Source of the DNA: Corythucha ciliata
Taxonomy: Eukaryota; Arthropoda; Insecta; Hemiptera; Tingidae
Direction: 5' to 3'
Assembly (NCBI GenBank): GCA_038030265.1
Contig: CM075942.1
Location: 47,148,751-47,212,750 of the forward strand
Length of the DNA: 64,000 nucleotides
In this document: positions 35,701 to 47,728 of the stretch, in pieces
Layout of the letters: every line of letters starts with the position of its first letter
How positions within the stretch are numbered: position 1 is the first letter of the stretch
The notes under the pieces: generated by a model
Database searches by the model: none
Seen by the model: the letters and a program-made list of their open reading frames with translations, nothing else
Told to the model about the DNA's origin: nothing
Program-made: the position numbers and the translations under genes

Positions 35701-36370
35701 TCCACTTTTGTGGATTTTTGTCTGATGAAAAACCAAATTTCGTTGCTAAACCTCTTTACAAAATCAATAAGCTCAATTTCGGAGATTCGTTTAATTCACA
35801 AAACTACCTAATTTGGTGAAAACGAAAAACGAACGAATTTGGGCTTTTTCAAACACTCATTTCGCCAGGATATTATTTGCTCTAAATAAGCTGAATGAGT
35901 ATCTCAGCCTTTAGTCTCTACTAACCCAATTTCACGGATTTTTGCTATTTCAAACACGAATTTTCACGCTCAAATTTTTTCATCAGCTATTACTGAAATC
36001 ACTTTTGTCGGTCTGTCTGATCCAGAAAACTAAGGCCCTGTTCACACGATGCAATGTTTGAAGCTTAATTGCATGCTGCTTTTTTAAGAACGTAATATGT
36101 TCCTTGGTAGTGACCGGATGTTTTTAAAAATCCAGCATGCAATTAAGCTTCAAACATTGCATCGTGTGAACATAGGGCTTAATTTGGTGTCATCCAACAA
36201 CCAAATTCCCGGATTTGGCTAATTCAAAACTCAAATTTCGTCATTTTTGCTCTTCCACCCCCCCCCCAGATCTGCAGATTTTCGCTCTTTCAAAACCTGA
36301 TTTCGGAGATTTTGCTTTTTTAAGCTTCAATTTCACGGGTGTTTGCTATTTAAAATCCAAATTTCGTGGG
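35700..36370 (-). repeat. Degenerate repeat family B array, interrupted by a MITE
   Basis: Reverse B units (CCAATTTCACGGATTTTTGC, AAATTTCGTGGGTTTGG) on both sides of the palindrome at 36034-36178, showing that the MITE inserted into a pre-existing B run. Confidence 0.55.
36034..36178. mobile_element. 145-bp MITE with ~45-bp terminal inverted repeats
   Basis: Terminus GGCCCTGTTCACACGATGCA and its inverted partner at the right end, with 3-bp TAA on both outer sides. A TAA/TTA duplication and GGCCCTG-like ends suggest the PIF/Harbinger group (inference). Confidence 0.75.
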
Positions 36371-36459
36371 TTTGGATTGGACTCCTTCTGATATCAGTTC
36401 TACTGGGTTGGCCACATCCTACCATCTTCACCCTCTTCTCTTCTTATTTTCTTTCCCTT

Positions 36460-36870
36460 TTATGTTGTTTAGCTGTGAATTTGCAATTTTTCCCACATTT
36501 AGCCAAGAATTAGCACTTTTTCCTAAATTTATGCGTGATTTTCTAATAGCGATTTCCATTCAACACAACTACTATGTTTCAATTCAGAGTGGACGGGTAG
36601 AAAAACTTACACCACACTAGTGAATTGAATGGAAAATGCTATAAATTTAAGTAATGAATTAGCTTTTTTATTGACTTAATTGGCAAACTATACTGTGTTT
36701 TGTGGGTTGTTTTTATCCAATTCAGACATGAATAAGCACTTGTTCTCAATTTTAGCCAAATTTGCTTCCAGAACCGGCAAAGTGGCGATTTTTCTCAATG
36801 GGGAACTTGCATGAATGTCCGATTTGAAAGAAAAGTATACCGGTGAATTGGCACATGGACAGAAGAATAT
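36460..36870 (+). repeat. Degenerate repeat family A run, interrupted by a MITE
   Basis: A-type units (ATTAGCACTTTTTCCTAAA, GGCGATTTTTCTCAAT) before and after the MITE at 36548-36641. Confidence 0.55.
36548..36641. mobile_element. ~94-bp TA-flanked MITE, copy 1
   Basis: Termini GCGATTTCCATTCAACACA (left) and TTGAATGGAAAATGC (right) are inverted partners, flanked on both sides by TA. The same termini occur at 42296-42420. TA flanks point to the Tc1/mariner superfamily (inference). Confidence 0.7.
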
Positions 36871-36879
36871 CAACGGTAG

Positions 36880-37485
36880 AGTGGTAGAGGACCTATACTA
36901 CCAGGTGGACTCAAGGCCATAGTGGGGCAAGGTGATATTGGGGTAGATAAAATTACCATAAATTGAATAAAGCCTCGGGGGGCAATCCATAGTACTTTTG
37001 GTACTACTAATGCCATGCACCCCTCCTACCCACTAAATATCAACTTTATCTACCCCAAAATGTCGGATGGGCTCACTCGGTTGTGTAGTTACCTTAGCCC
37101 CCCCCCCCCTTAGCCCCCAATTGGCGGTTGGTGGCTGCCCGATTGGTTCGTCTTGTGATTTTTAAATACATTTCAAAGTTCTTCAGGAGAGGATGGATGG
37201 TGCGAGGGAAAATGACGTCAATTTGCAGTTGTGAAGCATTTTTGAGGGAATTCTAAAATGTTTTGCTTAAAAATAACAAGAAAAATTGAACCCCAGAAAA
37301 CGTGTCTTCACCCCTCTTCCCAACACCATCCAAACCATCAACTACCCTTTGACGTGATTAAACCCCCCTCAAAATTTGTAAAAATTTGATTTAAAAGACT
37401 CTTGATTGATTTCAATGCTTAATGTGAGCAATTATCTTGTTGAAAAGCCCTCTTCTCAAGGAACATAAGTGCTTGAAAAATGTGC
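36880..37485. other. Unique spacer
   Basis: No gene. An inverted pair TTGGGGTAGATAAA (about 36949) and TTTATCTACCCCAA (about 37048) brackets ~85 bp and may be a small MITE. A C9 tract lies near 37100. Confidence 0.35.
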
Positions 37486-37489
37486 AAGT

Positions 37490-37990
37490 TCCCCATTTTA
37501 TTCGAATGTTTTTTATCAATTTTAGCCGTTAATTCGCAATTTGCCCCACATAATTAATTATTCAGCCATGAATTAGCGCTTTTTCCTAATTTCATCTGCG
37601 AGTTTTCTAAATTTAAGTCACGAATAAGCGTTTTTCTGAATCTCTCATCTGCAAACTACTGGGTTTTGTTATTTTTTTCTTCCCCTTGCAGGCATGAACT
37701 AGCGCTTTTTCTAAATTTTAGCATTGATTAGCAATATTTTTTTTAGTTTTGTGCAAGAATTAGAGATTTTTCTCTCATCCGGACGTGAATTTATGTTTTC
37801 CAGAATTTTAACCGCTAATTAGCTGCTTTTTAACCTAGCTATGAATTAGAGCTTTTTCTTGATTTAACTATTTCGTCTCTAGAAACACCGAACTGGCGCC
37901 TTTTCTCAATTGTAGTCGTAAATTATCGCCTTTTCTCAATTTTAGCTGCGAATTAGCAAATTTTTCCCAATTCAAGCCGCAAATTAGGTG
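37490..37990 (+). repeat. Degenerate repeat family A array
   Basis: Clear units: GAATTAGCGCTTTTTCCTAA, AACTAGCGCTTTTTCTAAAT and TCAATTTTAGCTGCGAATTA. Confidence 0.7.
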
Positions 37991-38039
37991 TCTTACACCT
38001 AGGTCCTAGGTGGCCTGTAATATAGAGGAAACTGTCCTC

Positions 38040-38760
38040 CGTGTGTTGGAGAAAAAATATTGATTTCATGGATTTGGCTCATTTAAAGATCACTTCCCTG
38101 GCTTTGGCTCTCAAAACCAATTTATGAATAAAACTCATTCTTTAAAAAAATCGATTTGTGGGTTTGTTTATTCGAAAACCCCAACTTCGCGGGCTTTATT
38201 CGGTGGATAACTTCACCCCCCCCCCCCTACGTTATTGAGTTTCGCAACGAACCAGCCCCGTGAAATTTCATTTTTGAAGGAGCCGATCTCACAAAATTCC
38301 CTTTTGAGAGAGCCAAGCCCGCGAAATTGTGGTTTTTTGGATGAATCAGCCACGCAAGTGTATTTTATAGTTAACCAAACCCTTGATGTTTTGTTTTTGG
38401 CAGGAAGCCTACACTGCGACATTGGTAGTGAAGGGCCGACCTAGCATAATTTTGTATTTGAAAGTAGCCGGACCCACGAAATTGGTTTTTGAGTGGGCTA
38501 GGCGTACAACTTTTTTTTGGTGAGTCAGCCTCACGATATTGGTTTTTAATTAGACAACCCAAGAAATTTCATTTTTGGAGAAGCGGGACCCATCACCAAA
38601 TTAACTTTTTGAGAGGGCCAAACCCGCGAGATTTTGTTTTTGCGTGTCCTTGTTGTGTTGAGAAGGCCAACTTTGTGAAGTTTCGTATTTGGGAGGAACC
38701 ACACCCACGAAGTTGGCTTTTCGAGTGCACCAAACCCATGAAAATTGGGGTTTTGAAACC
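38040..38760. repeat. Degenerate repeat family B array with an orientation switch
   Basis: Reverse B units up to about 38210, then forward B units (AAGCCCGCGAAATTGTGGTT, GACCCACGAAATTGGTTTTT) to 38760. The switch falls at a C10 tract (38216-38226). The open frames of 69-130 codons here are repeat by-products. Confidence 0.65.
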
Positions 38761-38764
38761 GTTT

Positions 38765-39060
38765 TGTAGGGGAGTGTGCGAGAAGTATGCGGCTATACTC
38801 TCTTCCGGATTTCCGGAACAGATAGGTTGCCAGACATCAGATTCTCGAGGGCCGAGGGGGTCCAAGTCCATCAGTTTGTGAATAGCGGTGACAGGTTTGT
38901 GGATCCGCATCAGGTATTTCCGAGTCTGACCCTAAGGGCATGGCGTATGAGTCTGGGACGGCTTAAGGCTCGGCTAGGCCGGGAGCCAAGCCGACGGAAT
39001 TGCTTGACTTGAATAAGCTATTTATTCGCTTGAGAAATTGAAAGCTCGGGAACTCTAGAA
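38765..39060. other. GC-richer unidentified segment
   Basis: Sequence without A-D repeats and with open frames on both strands (for example RFVDPHQVFPSLTLRAWRMS at about 38890-38960 +). No family recognised. Possibly a fragment of a retroelement or a gene exon. Confidence 0.3.
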
Positions 39061-39064
39061 CGAT

Positions 39065-42000
39065 GAGATTACGATGCCGTACTTTGCAGCTATTTTGGGA
39101 GGTAAATTAACTCAAGTCCCTCCTTGGGAAGCCTTTCTTAACGGCTCAGACTGTCCCCTGACCTCTAAAAATGGTTTATATGTCTGGGGGGGGGGGGGGT
39201 TGAGACCGCTTTAAGTCCACTACCGTTAACATTCATTTATATTTTTAATATCCATCATTTCCCATACTACAAGTTCGGTCGTCCACTGGAAGCGTTTTCG
39301 AGCGGCGCTACAACGCGAGCGCACATCCCATAGGCTCAAATTGAATGTGACATCTTACTCTGCAGGCTTAGCTCAGTGAATTCAATTCAAGTCTTTTTGT
39401 GTATTGTACGCTCGTTTTCACGCCTTGTAGCGCAGATCGAAAACTCTTCCAGAGGACGACCGGCCTACGTCCCAATAATATTTAAAGGGCTACGTGATTC
39501 ACCAGCCCCTCTATAATCTCCCGATGGTCCAATTCATTTTCGTGATATTCATTTAAGCGCTTAGAAGAATTTATCCGCTGTGTTACATAAAATAACGGGG
39601 ATAAGTCCCAAGGTAGACCTAAAATGAAATTGCAATTGCACAAGGTATATTTTATACAACTCTTCTTCAAGATTGAAATGACCTCTCTAATGTCCTTGAT
39701 CCTATCAGTTTTGTAAAAACTTTTAAAAAGTAAATATCAAGAAAGGAAAGATGACTCCTTTTCCACAAAAGTAGAAAAAAATGTTTCCGCCCCTCCTCCA
39801 CTACTAAAAGTAGACTTCATTGACCGACGGCTATACTTTCTTTTACCCATAGCTTTCACTTTATAAATAAAATTTCATGTAGTTTTATTTAACTCGAATT
39901 CAAAACGGTTCACCCGTACTATAAAAACGTGCGTTTACGGATTCTACCTTGACAGTGAACGTTAATTATGGGTCAATGGATGACTAAGGGTGTGAAGGAG
40001 GGGTGGGGGGCAAGGTTGGGTCTTCACAGACCCAGTTTGGAGCACGTTTTGTTTCATACTTTTTTTCTCAGGCATCAATGGACTAATGATGGGTACAGGA
40101 AGAAGGGAGGGGTTGAGGGCGTTCTGAACGGTAGCGAGAGGTTCTTTCACACACATACCGTTGCATAATGTCAAGGTTTGTCGCGTTGCATGTTGCATCA
40201 GAACGCGGGAGCGCATTTTTTTTTGGTTAAATTTAACGGTGCCCAGTGCAAAATTCTTGTATCTTAAAGGAGCAGGTAATTCATTTGGGTACAATTATGG
40301 TTTTAAACTGAATTGAACACGTTTAAATGCGTTAACCAGTTTCACTGTTCTTGGTGTTACCTTTCGAATTAGCTAAAACGCACAGATAATTATTGCATTT
40401 TTCTCTTTCATAAGGAGGTAATTGTTTAATAATATTTATTTTTCCCAAGAAAGGATATTTAAAAGCGCTGGAAATACTGGTCCTGACGTTTGAATACGTA
40501 AAACCCCTGTACAATTAATTGTTGGGGCTTTTTGCACGCGTCAATTCTCAATTGTTCCAGCGGATAAAATTACAGTGATTTTAAGATAGACAATCGTTGC
40601 ATCGCCCTTGCATTCATAAAAGAACAGAACAACAACACTTTTTTTGTATCACAAGCCTGATGCCATTTGTTTACCTGCAGAAATAAAAAATTCATTAGGC
40701 GTGTTGATGTTCGGTGAGCACAAATGCTCAGATGGTTGGTTCGAAAGCGGTATAGGGGCTTAAATGATAGCAATAAAAAGAGCGCACGTGATTCCATTGC
40801 GTTGAGGTTTACTTCGGTCTCACGTCTCCGGAAAACAATAAAACTGTTGTTTTTTCGTTGAAATTTATAAAAAGGAACGTTTAAATAATCTGAAGGCTGG
40901 AAGCATATTGTGTGGGACATGAGAACCAATAAATTAATAACTCAGCGAGATATAGCGACGAGGGCGTGGTAGAGTTTGATTCGTTCGTAACGTGGGAAGG
41001 AGGCTTCTTAATCAATGTTTCTAAATGTTTCTAGCCTTTTTGTTCATCCTCGCCATCTCGACCGTCGTCGGTTCCAAATTAATTTAATCAGCGCCAGGGG
41101 ACAACAGTGGGACGTTAGTGGTGGTGGTGGTGCGGAAACGGTGGAGTGGGATCAATCGATCATAGACGCACAAAGTTTGCGTTACCTTACCCCTTTTCCT
41201 TGATTCCATCCTCTCAACGAGAGGAAAATACCTTTTATAAGGCATCTGATCAAATTTCAATCTCATCTCACCCCTTTCCCCCTCACCACTCAACCATCAA
41301 GCCAAACAGGCCCGGAGGGCTGGCTGGTGCAGTTCTAATTTCAATTCGCTTAAATAAAAAAAAGCTCCATTACGCAATCATTTCTTTGTCAAATAAAATC
41401 GTGGTGGTGAGGGGCGGCAAATGGAGTGAAATTAATTCGAAACAATGTCACCCATCAGTCCCATCATATACGTGCAACGTGCATTTCTCCCCTTCCCCTT
41501 CTTCAATTTTTCATTCCTCCGTCAATTATTACAATTAATTTCATCCGACTCTATACTCAATTTGATGAATAGGTAATTATATTAAATTTCAAGAGGGAAA
41601 AAGGGCAAATCAAGAGTTTATTAAGAGCTGCTGCCTCATTTTACCGTATTATTGAGCTATAAACATTGTGGCATTCGGGGTATAGTCGTGCGGGTGGGAG
41701 GGTGGAATTGAAACGCATGCTCTCTGTTTTTTTAAAACAATTGATACCTCTTCAATATGCAATCATTGAACGTGTAATGAAGAGAAGGAATGCTGCAAAG
41801 TGCATCCGAATCGATTATAAAATGATGGAGAGGAATTTGTGCCCAAAAGGAACTGAACGAAAGCTATTTGTCATGTTTAATAAATTCACTAAAAACACTT
41901 TTTTTGGATTCTGCTGGGTGACAGCCCTTTTTTGTTTATTTTTCCCTCTACAGATGAAAGTCGAAAGCGTGTAAAGTAGACCTGGCAGCAAGACCCCCCT

Positions 42001-42235
42001 CCCATCATAGGATGTACAGTGCAATTATTCGGTTTCACAGCTAATAAGCTAAACATTTCAGCTTTTTGGATACTGTTAGGTTAATACGATAAATTCGAGC
42101 GTTTTTATTCTGCGAACCCCCCCCCCCCCTCCTATGACCTGGAATTATCAAATTGGAAGGCATCTTGATTCCCTGGTCCTTCTGTAGGTCCTTCTATATA
42201 CTGCACAAGAACTAAGGATTTTCCCTTCAATGATG
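39065..42235. other. Unique non-coding DNA (~3.2 kb)
   Basis: No gene could be supported on either strand. It includes a G14 tract near 39187-39200 and a C14 tract near 42117-42130. The open frames at 40570-40929 (-) and 41146-41538 (+) lack any domain or splice signals that would join them. Confidence 0.4.
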
Positions 42236-42239
42236 GACG

Positions 42240-43020
42240 AAGTTCATGAAAAATTTGGATTTTGAAGTTACCAAACCCGTGAAATTGAATTTTTTAGCGT
42301 TTTCCATTCAATGCAATACACTCGTGTGGTGTATGTTTTTCCATCTCTGTACTGAAACATATGTGTACGGAGAGGACGCGGCACTACACTTGTGTAGTGT
42401 GTCGAATGGAAATCGCTATAAGAGTGCAAAATCCACGAGTTGACTCGGGAATCGGCTGTTTCTTCTCTCCTGTCGGTGGAGTGAGCAAAACCTGCGAATT
42501 TTGGTTCTTACATTTAGAGGACGAAATTTGGGTTTGGAAAGGGCTGCACCAACTTACAAAGAATGCTTCTTGACTAGAATTAGGTATCCAAACTCATGGA
42601 ATTTCGTTTGGAAATAGTCGAGCCCACGAAACTGTTTCTTTTCGAATAGCCAAACGCACTAAAATGCTTTTTGAAACAACCAAAACCGTGTAATCACACC
42701 GTAGAAGGGACCAAAACCTGAAACCAAAAAAATTAGGCTGTTTAGAAGTAACAAACACACGACTTGAAGTAGCCAACCCCGCAAAACCATTGCCTTCTGA
42801 AAAAGCCAAACAAACGAAACTGCTTCTTGTAAGAGCCAAACGCGCCAAAATGATTCTTGAAGGAGCCAAATCTGCAAAATTGATTTTTGAATGAGCGAAA
42901 ACATGAAAAAAAAAAAAAAAAAAAAAAATGCAAAACATAGAGGCAAGTCACAAAATGGCTTCTTGGAAGAGAACAAATTGTTAAATTATTTTTCAAAGAG
43001 TCAAATCTGACAAGGTGGGG
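42240..43020 (+). repeat. Degenerate repeat family B array
   Basis: Units such as AACCCGTGAAATTGAATTTT and GAGCCCACGAAACTGTTTCT. A MITE sits within it at about 42296-42420 and an A run of about 25 bases near 42905-42928. Confidence 0.6.
42296..42420. mobile_element. ~125-bp TA-flanked MITE, copy 2
   Basis: Termini GCGTTTTCCATTCAATGCA and GAATGGAAATCGC are inverted and flanked by TA (42294-42295 and 42421-42422). They match the element at 36548-36641. It too inserted into a degenerate repeat array. Confidence 0.75.
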
Positions 43021-43490
43021 TATATAGGTGGGGTAAGAATAAAGAGCCAGAACAAACCTCTTCTTGAATGAGTTATTCGTGCTGAAGTGCTTACAGAGCG
43101 TTATGCGCGCTGGAATCGCTTCTAGAAACTGCGGAACCAGTTAAAATGCCACTTGAGAGTGTCTTCCTCTCATTCCGCTACGAAAATGACAATTAATCGT
43201 CAGATTCTTTCACTTTATTACCTACCTACTCTTATTAACAAGCCAAATTAGTATTATTCTACTACTATAAAGGCCTAATTACACTCGGCTGAGCACCCGC
43301 GGTACGTCTAATTCCGCCTTAAGGGTTAGGTCGACAGTGTCCGTTAAGCGTTTTTAAATTTCTGATTGGGGTGTAAGCATCTAAGCTCAGCTTAGTGTTT
43401 AACGGAACTTTAAACCCATAATATGGTCGACCTATTGGAGACATGGTTGATCCATTTGTATCAATCCAACTGCCAATTGCGATTTACTCA
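43021..43490. other. Unique spacer with weak inverted repeat
   Basis: No gene. GGTTAGGTCGAC near 43325 and GGTCGACCTATT near 43426 with nearby TCCGTTAA / TTAACGGA suggest a diverged palindrome. Confidence 0.35.
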
Positions 43491-43499
43491 CGGGCTATT

Positions 43500-43740
43500 T
43501 GGCCCGTAAAGTTCTTATTTTGAGCGAGCAACAAACCTTACAAGTTTAGTTTTTCCCATAGCGAAACACGCGATATTGGTTTTTCAAATAACCAAACCCA
43601 GTGAAAATGGCATTTTCACAAGCTAAACCGGTGAAATTGATTTTTTGAAGAGCTGAACCCATAAAATTTGATTTGAATCGGACCAAACTACCTGCGAAAT
43701 TGGTCTTGTGAGTGAGCCGTTGATTTCAAGAGCAAAAAAC
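43500..43740 (+). repeat. Degenerate repeat family B run
   Basis: Units AACCCAGTGAAAATGGCATT, AACCGGTGAAATTGATTTTT and TACCTGCGAAATTGGTCTTG. Confidence 0.55.
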
Positions 43741-43779
43741 GTGGTCCAATGTTTTTGCATTTTCTGGTCAGTAGCCAAT

Positions 43780-44190
43780 CTAAAAAAATACCAAGAAAAT
43801 TGTTATTTCGCGAAAATAAAGAACAGAAACTTGCGATTTCAAGAAAATAAATACTAGAAGCGTGCAATTTTACGAATATTCAGCCTATTAACTTCCAATT
43901 TCGCTCGCTTTGCCGGGTTCTGCGGTCACTAAAAAGGAGCCCGGTAACTTGCAATGTCGCCAGAATAAAGACCAGAATTAGAAATTTCGCGAATTTTTCA
44001 GAAACTTGTAATTTCGCAGATTTCTATCCCATAGTGATGTAATTTTTCGGCTATCCATCAAGATTTGGGCGCTATCGCGACCAGTTAGGCTAGACTCAAC
44101 GCGCTCCATGACAAAAAGGCCCAAGTGCTTGCCATTTCGTAAAAGTAAATTCCTGAAACGTGCTAATACGCTGATATCTGAACCTAGCTC
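43780..44190 (-). repeat. Degenerate repeat family C array, reversed
   Basis: GAAACTTGCAATTTCGC-type units reversed relative to 11-16 kb, with the GC-rich block in reverse at about 44045-44105 (GCGCTATCGCGACCAGTTAG). It ends where the next inverted-repeat element starts. Confidence 0.55.
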
Positions 44191-44279
44191 TCTGTTCTGT
44201 AAAGTTAGCAACAGTCAAAACGACAGTTGACAGCGACTGTCGATGGTAGGGTTGTTATCAACAGTCGTTTCCTACATGT

Positions 44280-45400
44280 CGAGATCGTTTTGTGTGTTGG
44301 TGTTCTGTAAGAACAATCTTTCATAAACAATAATGAATTTATTAGGATGCAATGAACCACATCAATCGGACTGCGTTCTATGACTGAAGAAGTCTCAGTG
44401 CTAAATAAGGACAAAAATACTAGCAACTGCGGAGAACCTCATTCCCTGTGCATTCATCATGCTAATTCGAGAAAAAAGGCAATTCAACTATGGATAGATA
44501 TGAAAAAAATCAACTTACTGCGTGAGCTCGCTTGCAAAGACATTGTTTTCCTTATTTCTTACGATTAGGATGTCACCTTGCGAGGAGGCTTGCCTTTTAG
44601 GCTTTAGTTCTGTTGATCGAATCCCCGAGGTCCTTGTTCGTTGGGACGGCTCCCTAGATCACGAGTTTCCTCTGCCCTGAGCCATCTATGTCTCTTGTTT
44701 GTCACAGAACGATAATTTTCCTATTACAGCTCCGTTCGTTTGTCAGTCCTGGACTACTCCGAGCAGCACGAGATTTTGTAATCTCGCGGGTTATCATGTG
44801 GAATAACAGGGGAAAAATGAGAAAAGGTTAGTACTTTCAGTGCTGTTAGCGCAGCTCCGGAAGACTAACGAACGAACCTAATATCACGAAAATACGCGAA
44901 TTTGTCACCACTGGCACTCAATCCACAGCTGTTACGAAAAAGTCGTGGGTCGCGACAACATCTGAGTTCAGGGACACTTTTCCACGTCCACTCTCGACAA
45001 AACACAATTGCTACAGTGGCATCAAATAATGACAATGATGGAAAACAAAGTCGTCACTCAATTCAAGAATTTCAAGAGAGAAAAAAAAGAAAGAAAGCTC
45101 ACAGATTGAATAATCCTTCCTTTTTATCAACTGCCGGTTGGGAAACCAAATGCTGAAGATGGCGAGCAGCCGAAAACAGGTCTGTTTTTGATGAACCTCA
45201 ACAAGGGAAGACAGACGATGTAGGCTCCTACGGCTACATTCATCCATGGATTATTAATTGGCAATATTAATAGGGTAAATATTAGATCCGTTCCATTGTT
45301 TCGTGAGTGCTACACTTCTGAAGAAAATCATTTGGTTTCATTCAATTTTTCAGAATAAGTCAATGAAATCACATGGTTTTCTACACTAATGTAGCTAATG
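44280..45400. other. Left unique part of the outer element
   Basis: No supported gene. The open frames at 44902-45156 (+) and 45011-45247 (-) overlap on opposite strands and show no domain. Confidence 0.35.
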
Positions 45401-45654
45401 CAAAAAAATGGAACTGACCTAAGTCCGAAAACAATCATCACACTCTCATCACTAAAAACAAATTCTCCTAATAGTTGGTCTGCGAACAGCAATACCCAAG
45501 TAGCAAGAAAAGGTTTGAAAAACATTTTTTAAAACGTTTAATTTTACTTTTTTCAAACATTTGAAAATAGTCAAATTAAACATTTCGTTGGCCGTTTTTC
45601 AAATCCGAAAACATGTTTTTATAAAAGGTTTTTTTGATCTTTTAAAAACCTTTG

Positions 45655-45800
45655 ATTTATTATTTAATAAACGTTTAATTGTCGTTTAATTATCGTTTAA
45701 TTAACTTTAATTAACGTTTAATTATCGTTTAATTAACGTTTAATCATCTTTTAATTAACGTTTAATTGTCTTTTAATTAACGTTTAATTAAATTTTAAAA
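45655..45800. repeat. ~11-bp minisatellite, CGTTTAATTAA type
   Basis: More than ten imperfect copies of CGTTTAATTA(A/T). Related TTTAAACG/AAACGTTT motifs sit at the opposite end of the second-layer element near 54380-54560, suggesting a subterminal repeat zone. Confidence 0.7.
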
Positions 45801-45809
45801 AGTGTTACA

Positions 45810-47311
45810 AATATATTTCATTACATATTCAAAAAAGGTCATGTTCAGTCTGAAAAAAAGCAAATGTGCTTAAGAACGTTTGAAAAACAAATTTAATGAG
45901 TTTTTTTTCTTCAAAATTAAGCTGAAAACTGAATGTGAAGTCCACAGGTGCCCGACGTCATTTTTGATTTTGGAAATTAATGGTCCGATGAAGCAGCTGG
46001 CTGATCTTTCATGTGTCGCTTTTGAGACCTGGAAATTATGTTATTTTATTAGTCACTTTTCTATAACCTGGAGTTTGCGTGTTCCATTCTGTGTACACCA
46101 GGCTCCACGGGACTGGCCACTTTGCTCTTTCAATACAGGTATACCTATTGGCGATTGCAGCTAAGGTAGACGAACTCTTATGCCTTCCCTGAGAAATGCG
46201 AGTGCAAAAAACAATGCGATTTCAGTTATACAATTTAATATTCCACCATACCAGATTGAAAAAAACGTAATTCCCATGGATTTAGCTCATTCAAAAGTCA
46301 AAACTCAAGAAGGCCACGGCGGAGGGAAGTTCAGCGAAGCATTTAATTTCTTCTTCGAACACGATAGAATCCAATTGATTAATGCAAACAAATAGTTCTC
46401 GTACCGAGTAAAAAGTAAATTAAATCAATCAAATACCTTTTTATATAGAGCTTTGCGAGAATGTGCTGCAGAAATCAGAAATGATGGCTTTAGACAGCTG
46501 GTTAGATTCTGTTTCAGGCATTTGCTTCATCGTATTAATCCCGGCGTGAGAGTAAATCGCTTGGTTTTATGCAAAAATCCAGTGACTAGGAGCAACATCG
46601 AAATCTTTTAATTGCCCCCAACCATTTTTATCCTGTGAGGAAAAATTGCATCAGTATACATACATAATGTACTATAATAGCCTAATAAACTAGAAGAGGA
46701 AAATACACGAAACATGTTTATGGCATTGGGCGGCAGGAAAAACATTGTTTCAAAGACGAGAAGAACACAAGAGGCAATAATACTTTTTCACAAGCCCTTA
46801 AAATAGTTAAAAGTAAACTTGCCGGTTACTGGGAACGAGCAGTTTCACGATGAAGACACTAAACACGTGCTGACGTGCACACTCACGACCGAGGGTGGCC
46901 TTGGTGCATGGTCCGACTACCAAGGCGCAACCGCAACCCCCTCTAATGAACCCACCACCATACTATCATGACGAGGGGAACCTGTTCGTTGTGACTTCGA
47001 GCCTTTTTTTTTTTTAACTCATAATTGTTGTGTCAAGTGAGTGGAGGTGGTGCTGGTGGTTTGTGGAAGGGGGGCATGACCTTTAAACATGAAATGGATT
47101 CATGGATTCAATGGAAGTTCATTTTCATTGTGATCAAATTACATTAATTTGGCATAACAGAAGCTCCATCAGGAACAAATTTCATTTTTCTGTCCTTTGA
47201 GACGATTTGGATGCGATTTTCAGGTGTCTAAAATTGTCGAACCTAAAAAATGTTACTTCATCAAATCGGTCCCATAAATGTCGTCCCCAAGCTCAGGTTT
47301 TTCTCTATGAG
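45810..47311. other. Interior of the second-layer element, left of the BEL insertion
   Basis: No gene could be supported. The open frame at 45880-46164 (+) has no recognised domain. GT-rich and poly-T stretches occur near 47000-47060. Confidence 0.35.
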
Positions 47312-47316
47312 CTTCT
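47312..47316. repeat. Target duplication CTTCT, left
   Basis: CTTCT directly outside the left LTR matches CTTCT at 54160-54164 outside the right LTR. Five bases is usual for BEL/Pao. Confidence 0.9.
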
Positions 47317-47728
47317 TGTTGGGGCGGTTATTCCGTACCCACGATTTTTATTGTTAATAATTACTGATGACACAATGTCATTAAATCCGGAGGACCGTGA
47401 AAGGAAAAATTAAACGGACTCACCTGGGCTCGTTCCACTCGGTCCACAAAGAGTGTGGTGGGTGAGGATAGGACGGAGGGGAGTACGGGAAACTGCAGGC
47501 GCGACCGTTTAATTAGACCGACGTAATTTTGGTGTGTAATAATGATTGATCTGGGTAAAACAGCATTGAAACTTCTTTGAACGCTACGTATTAATTCGCT
47601 CGGGTGGCTGGGAGGACGGCGAACAACAAACTGGCCCTTTTCCCTTTTGATGTTGAGAAAAGGCGATAATAGAAGAAAGATTTTTATCTCCTCCCCTTCA
47701 CTACGAACCTTGCCTTCACGCCAAAACA
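47317..47728 (-). repeat. 3' LTR of BEL/Pao element
   Basis: 412 bp, reading TGTTTTGGCG... to ...CGCCCCAACA on the minus strand. Apart from about one base near its end (CCAAAACA against CCTAAACA) it matches the 5' LTR. The same 118-codon antisense frame lies in both LTRs and is not a gene. Confidence 0.95.

Noticed and set aside
35446..35811. 121-codon frame
   Set aside because: No domain; it runs into a family-B run and overlaps a frame on the other strand.
38489..38881. 130-codon frame
   Set aside because: Most of it is translated family-B repeat, with an overlapping frame on the other strand.
41146..41538. 130-codon frame
   Set aside because: No domain, no splice context and low-complexity Ser/Pro/His content.
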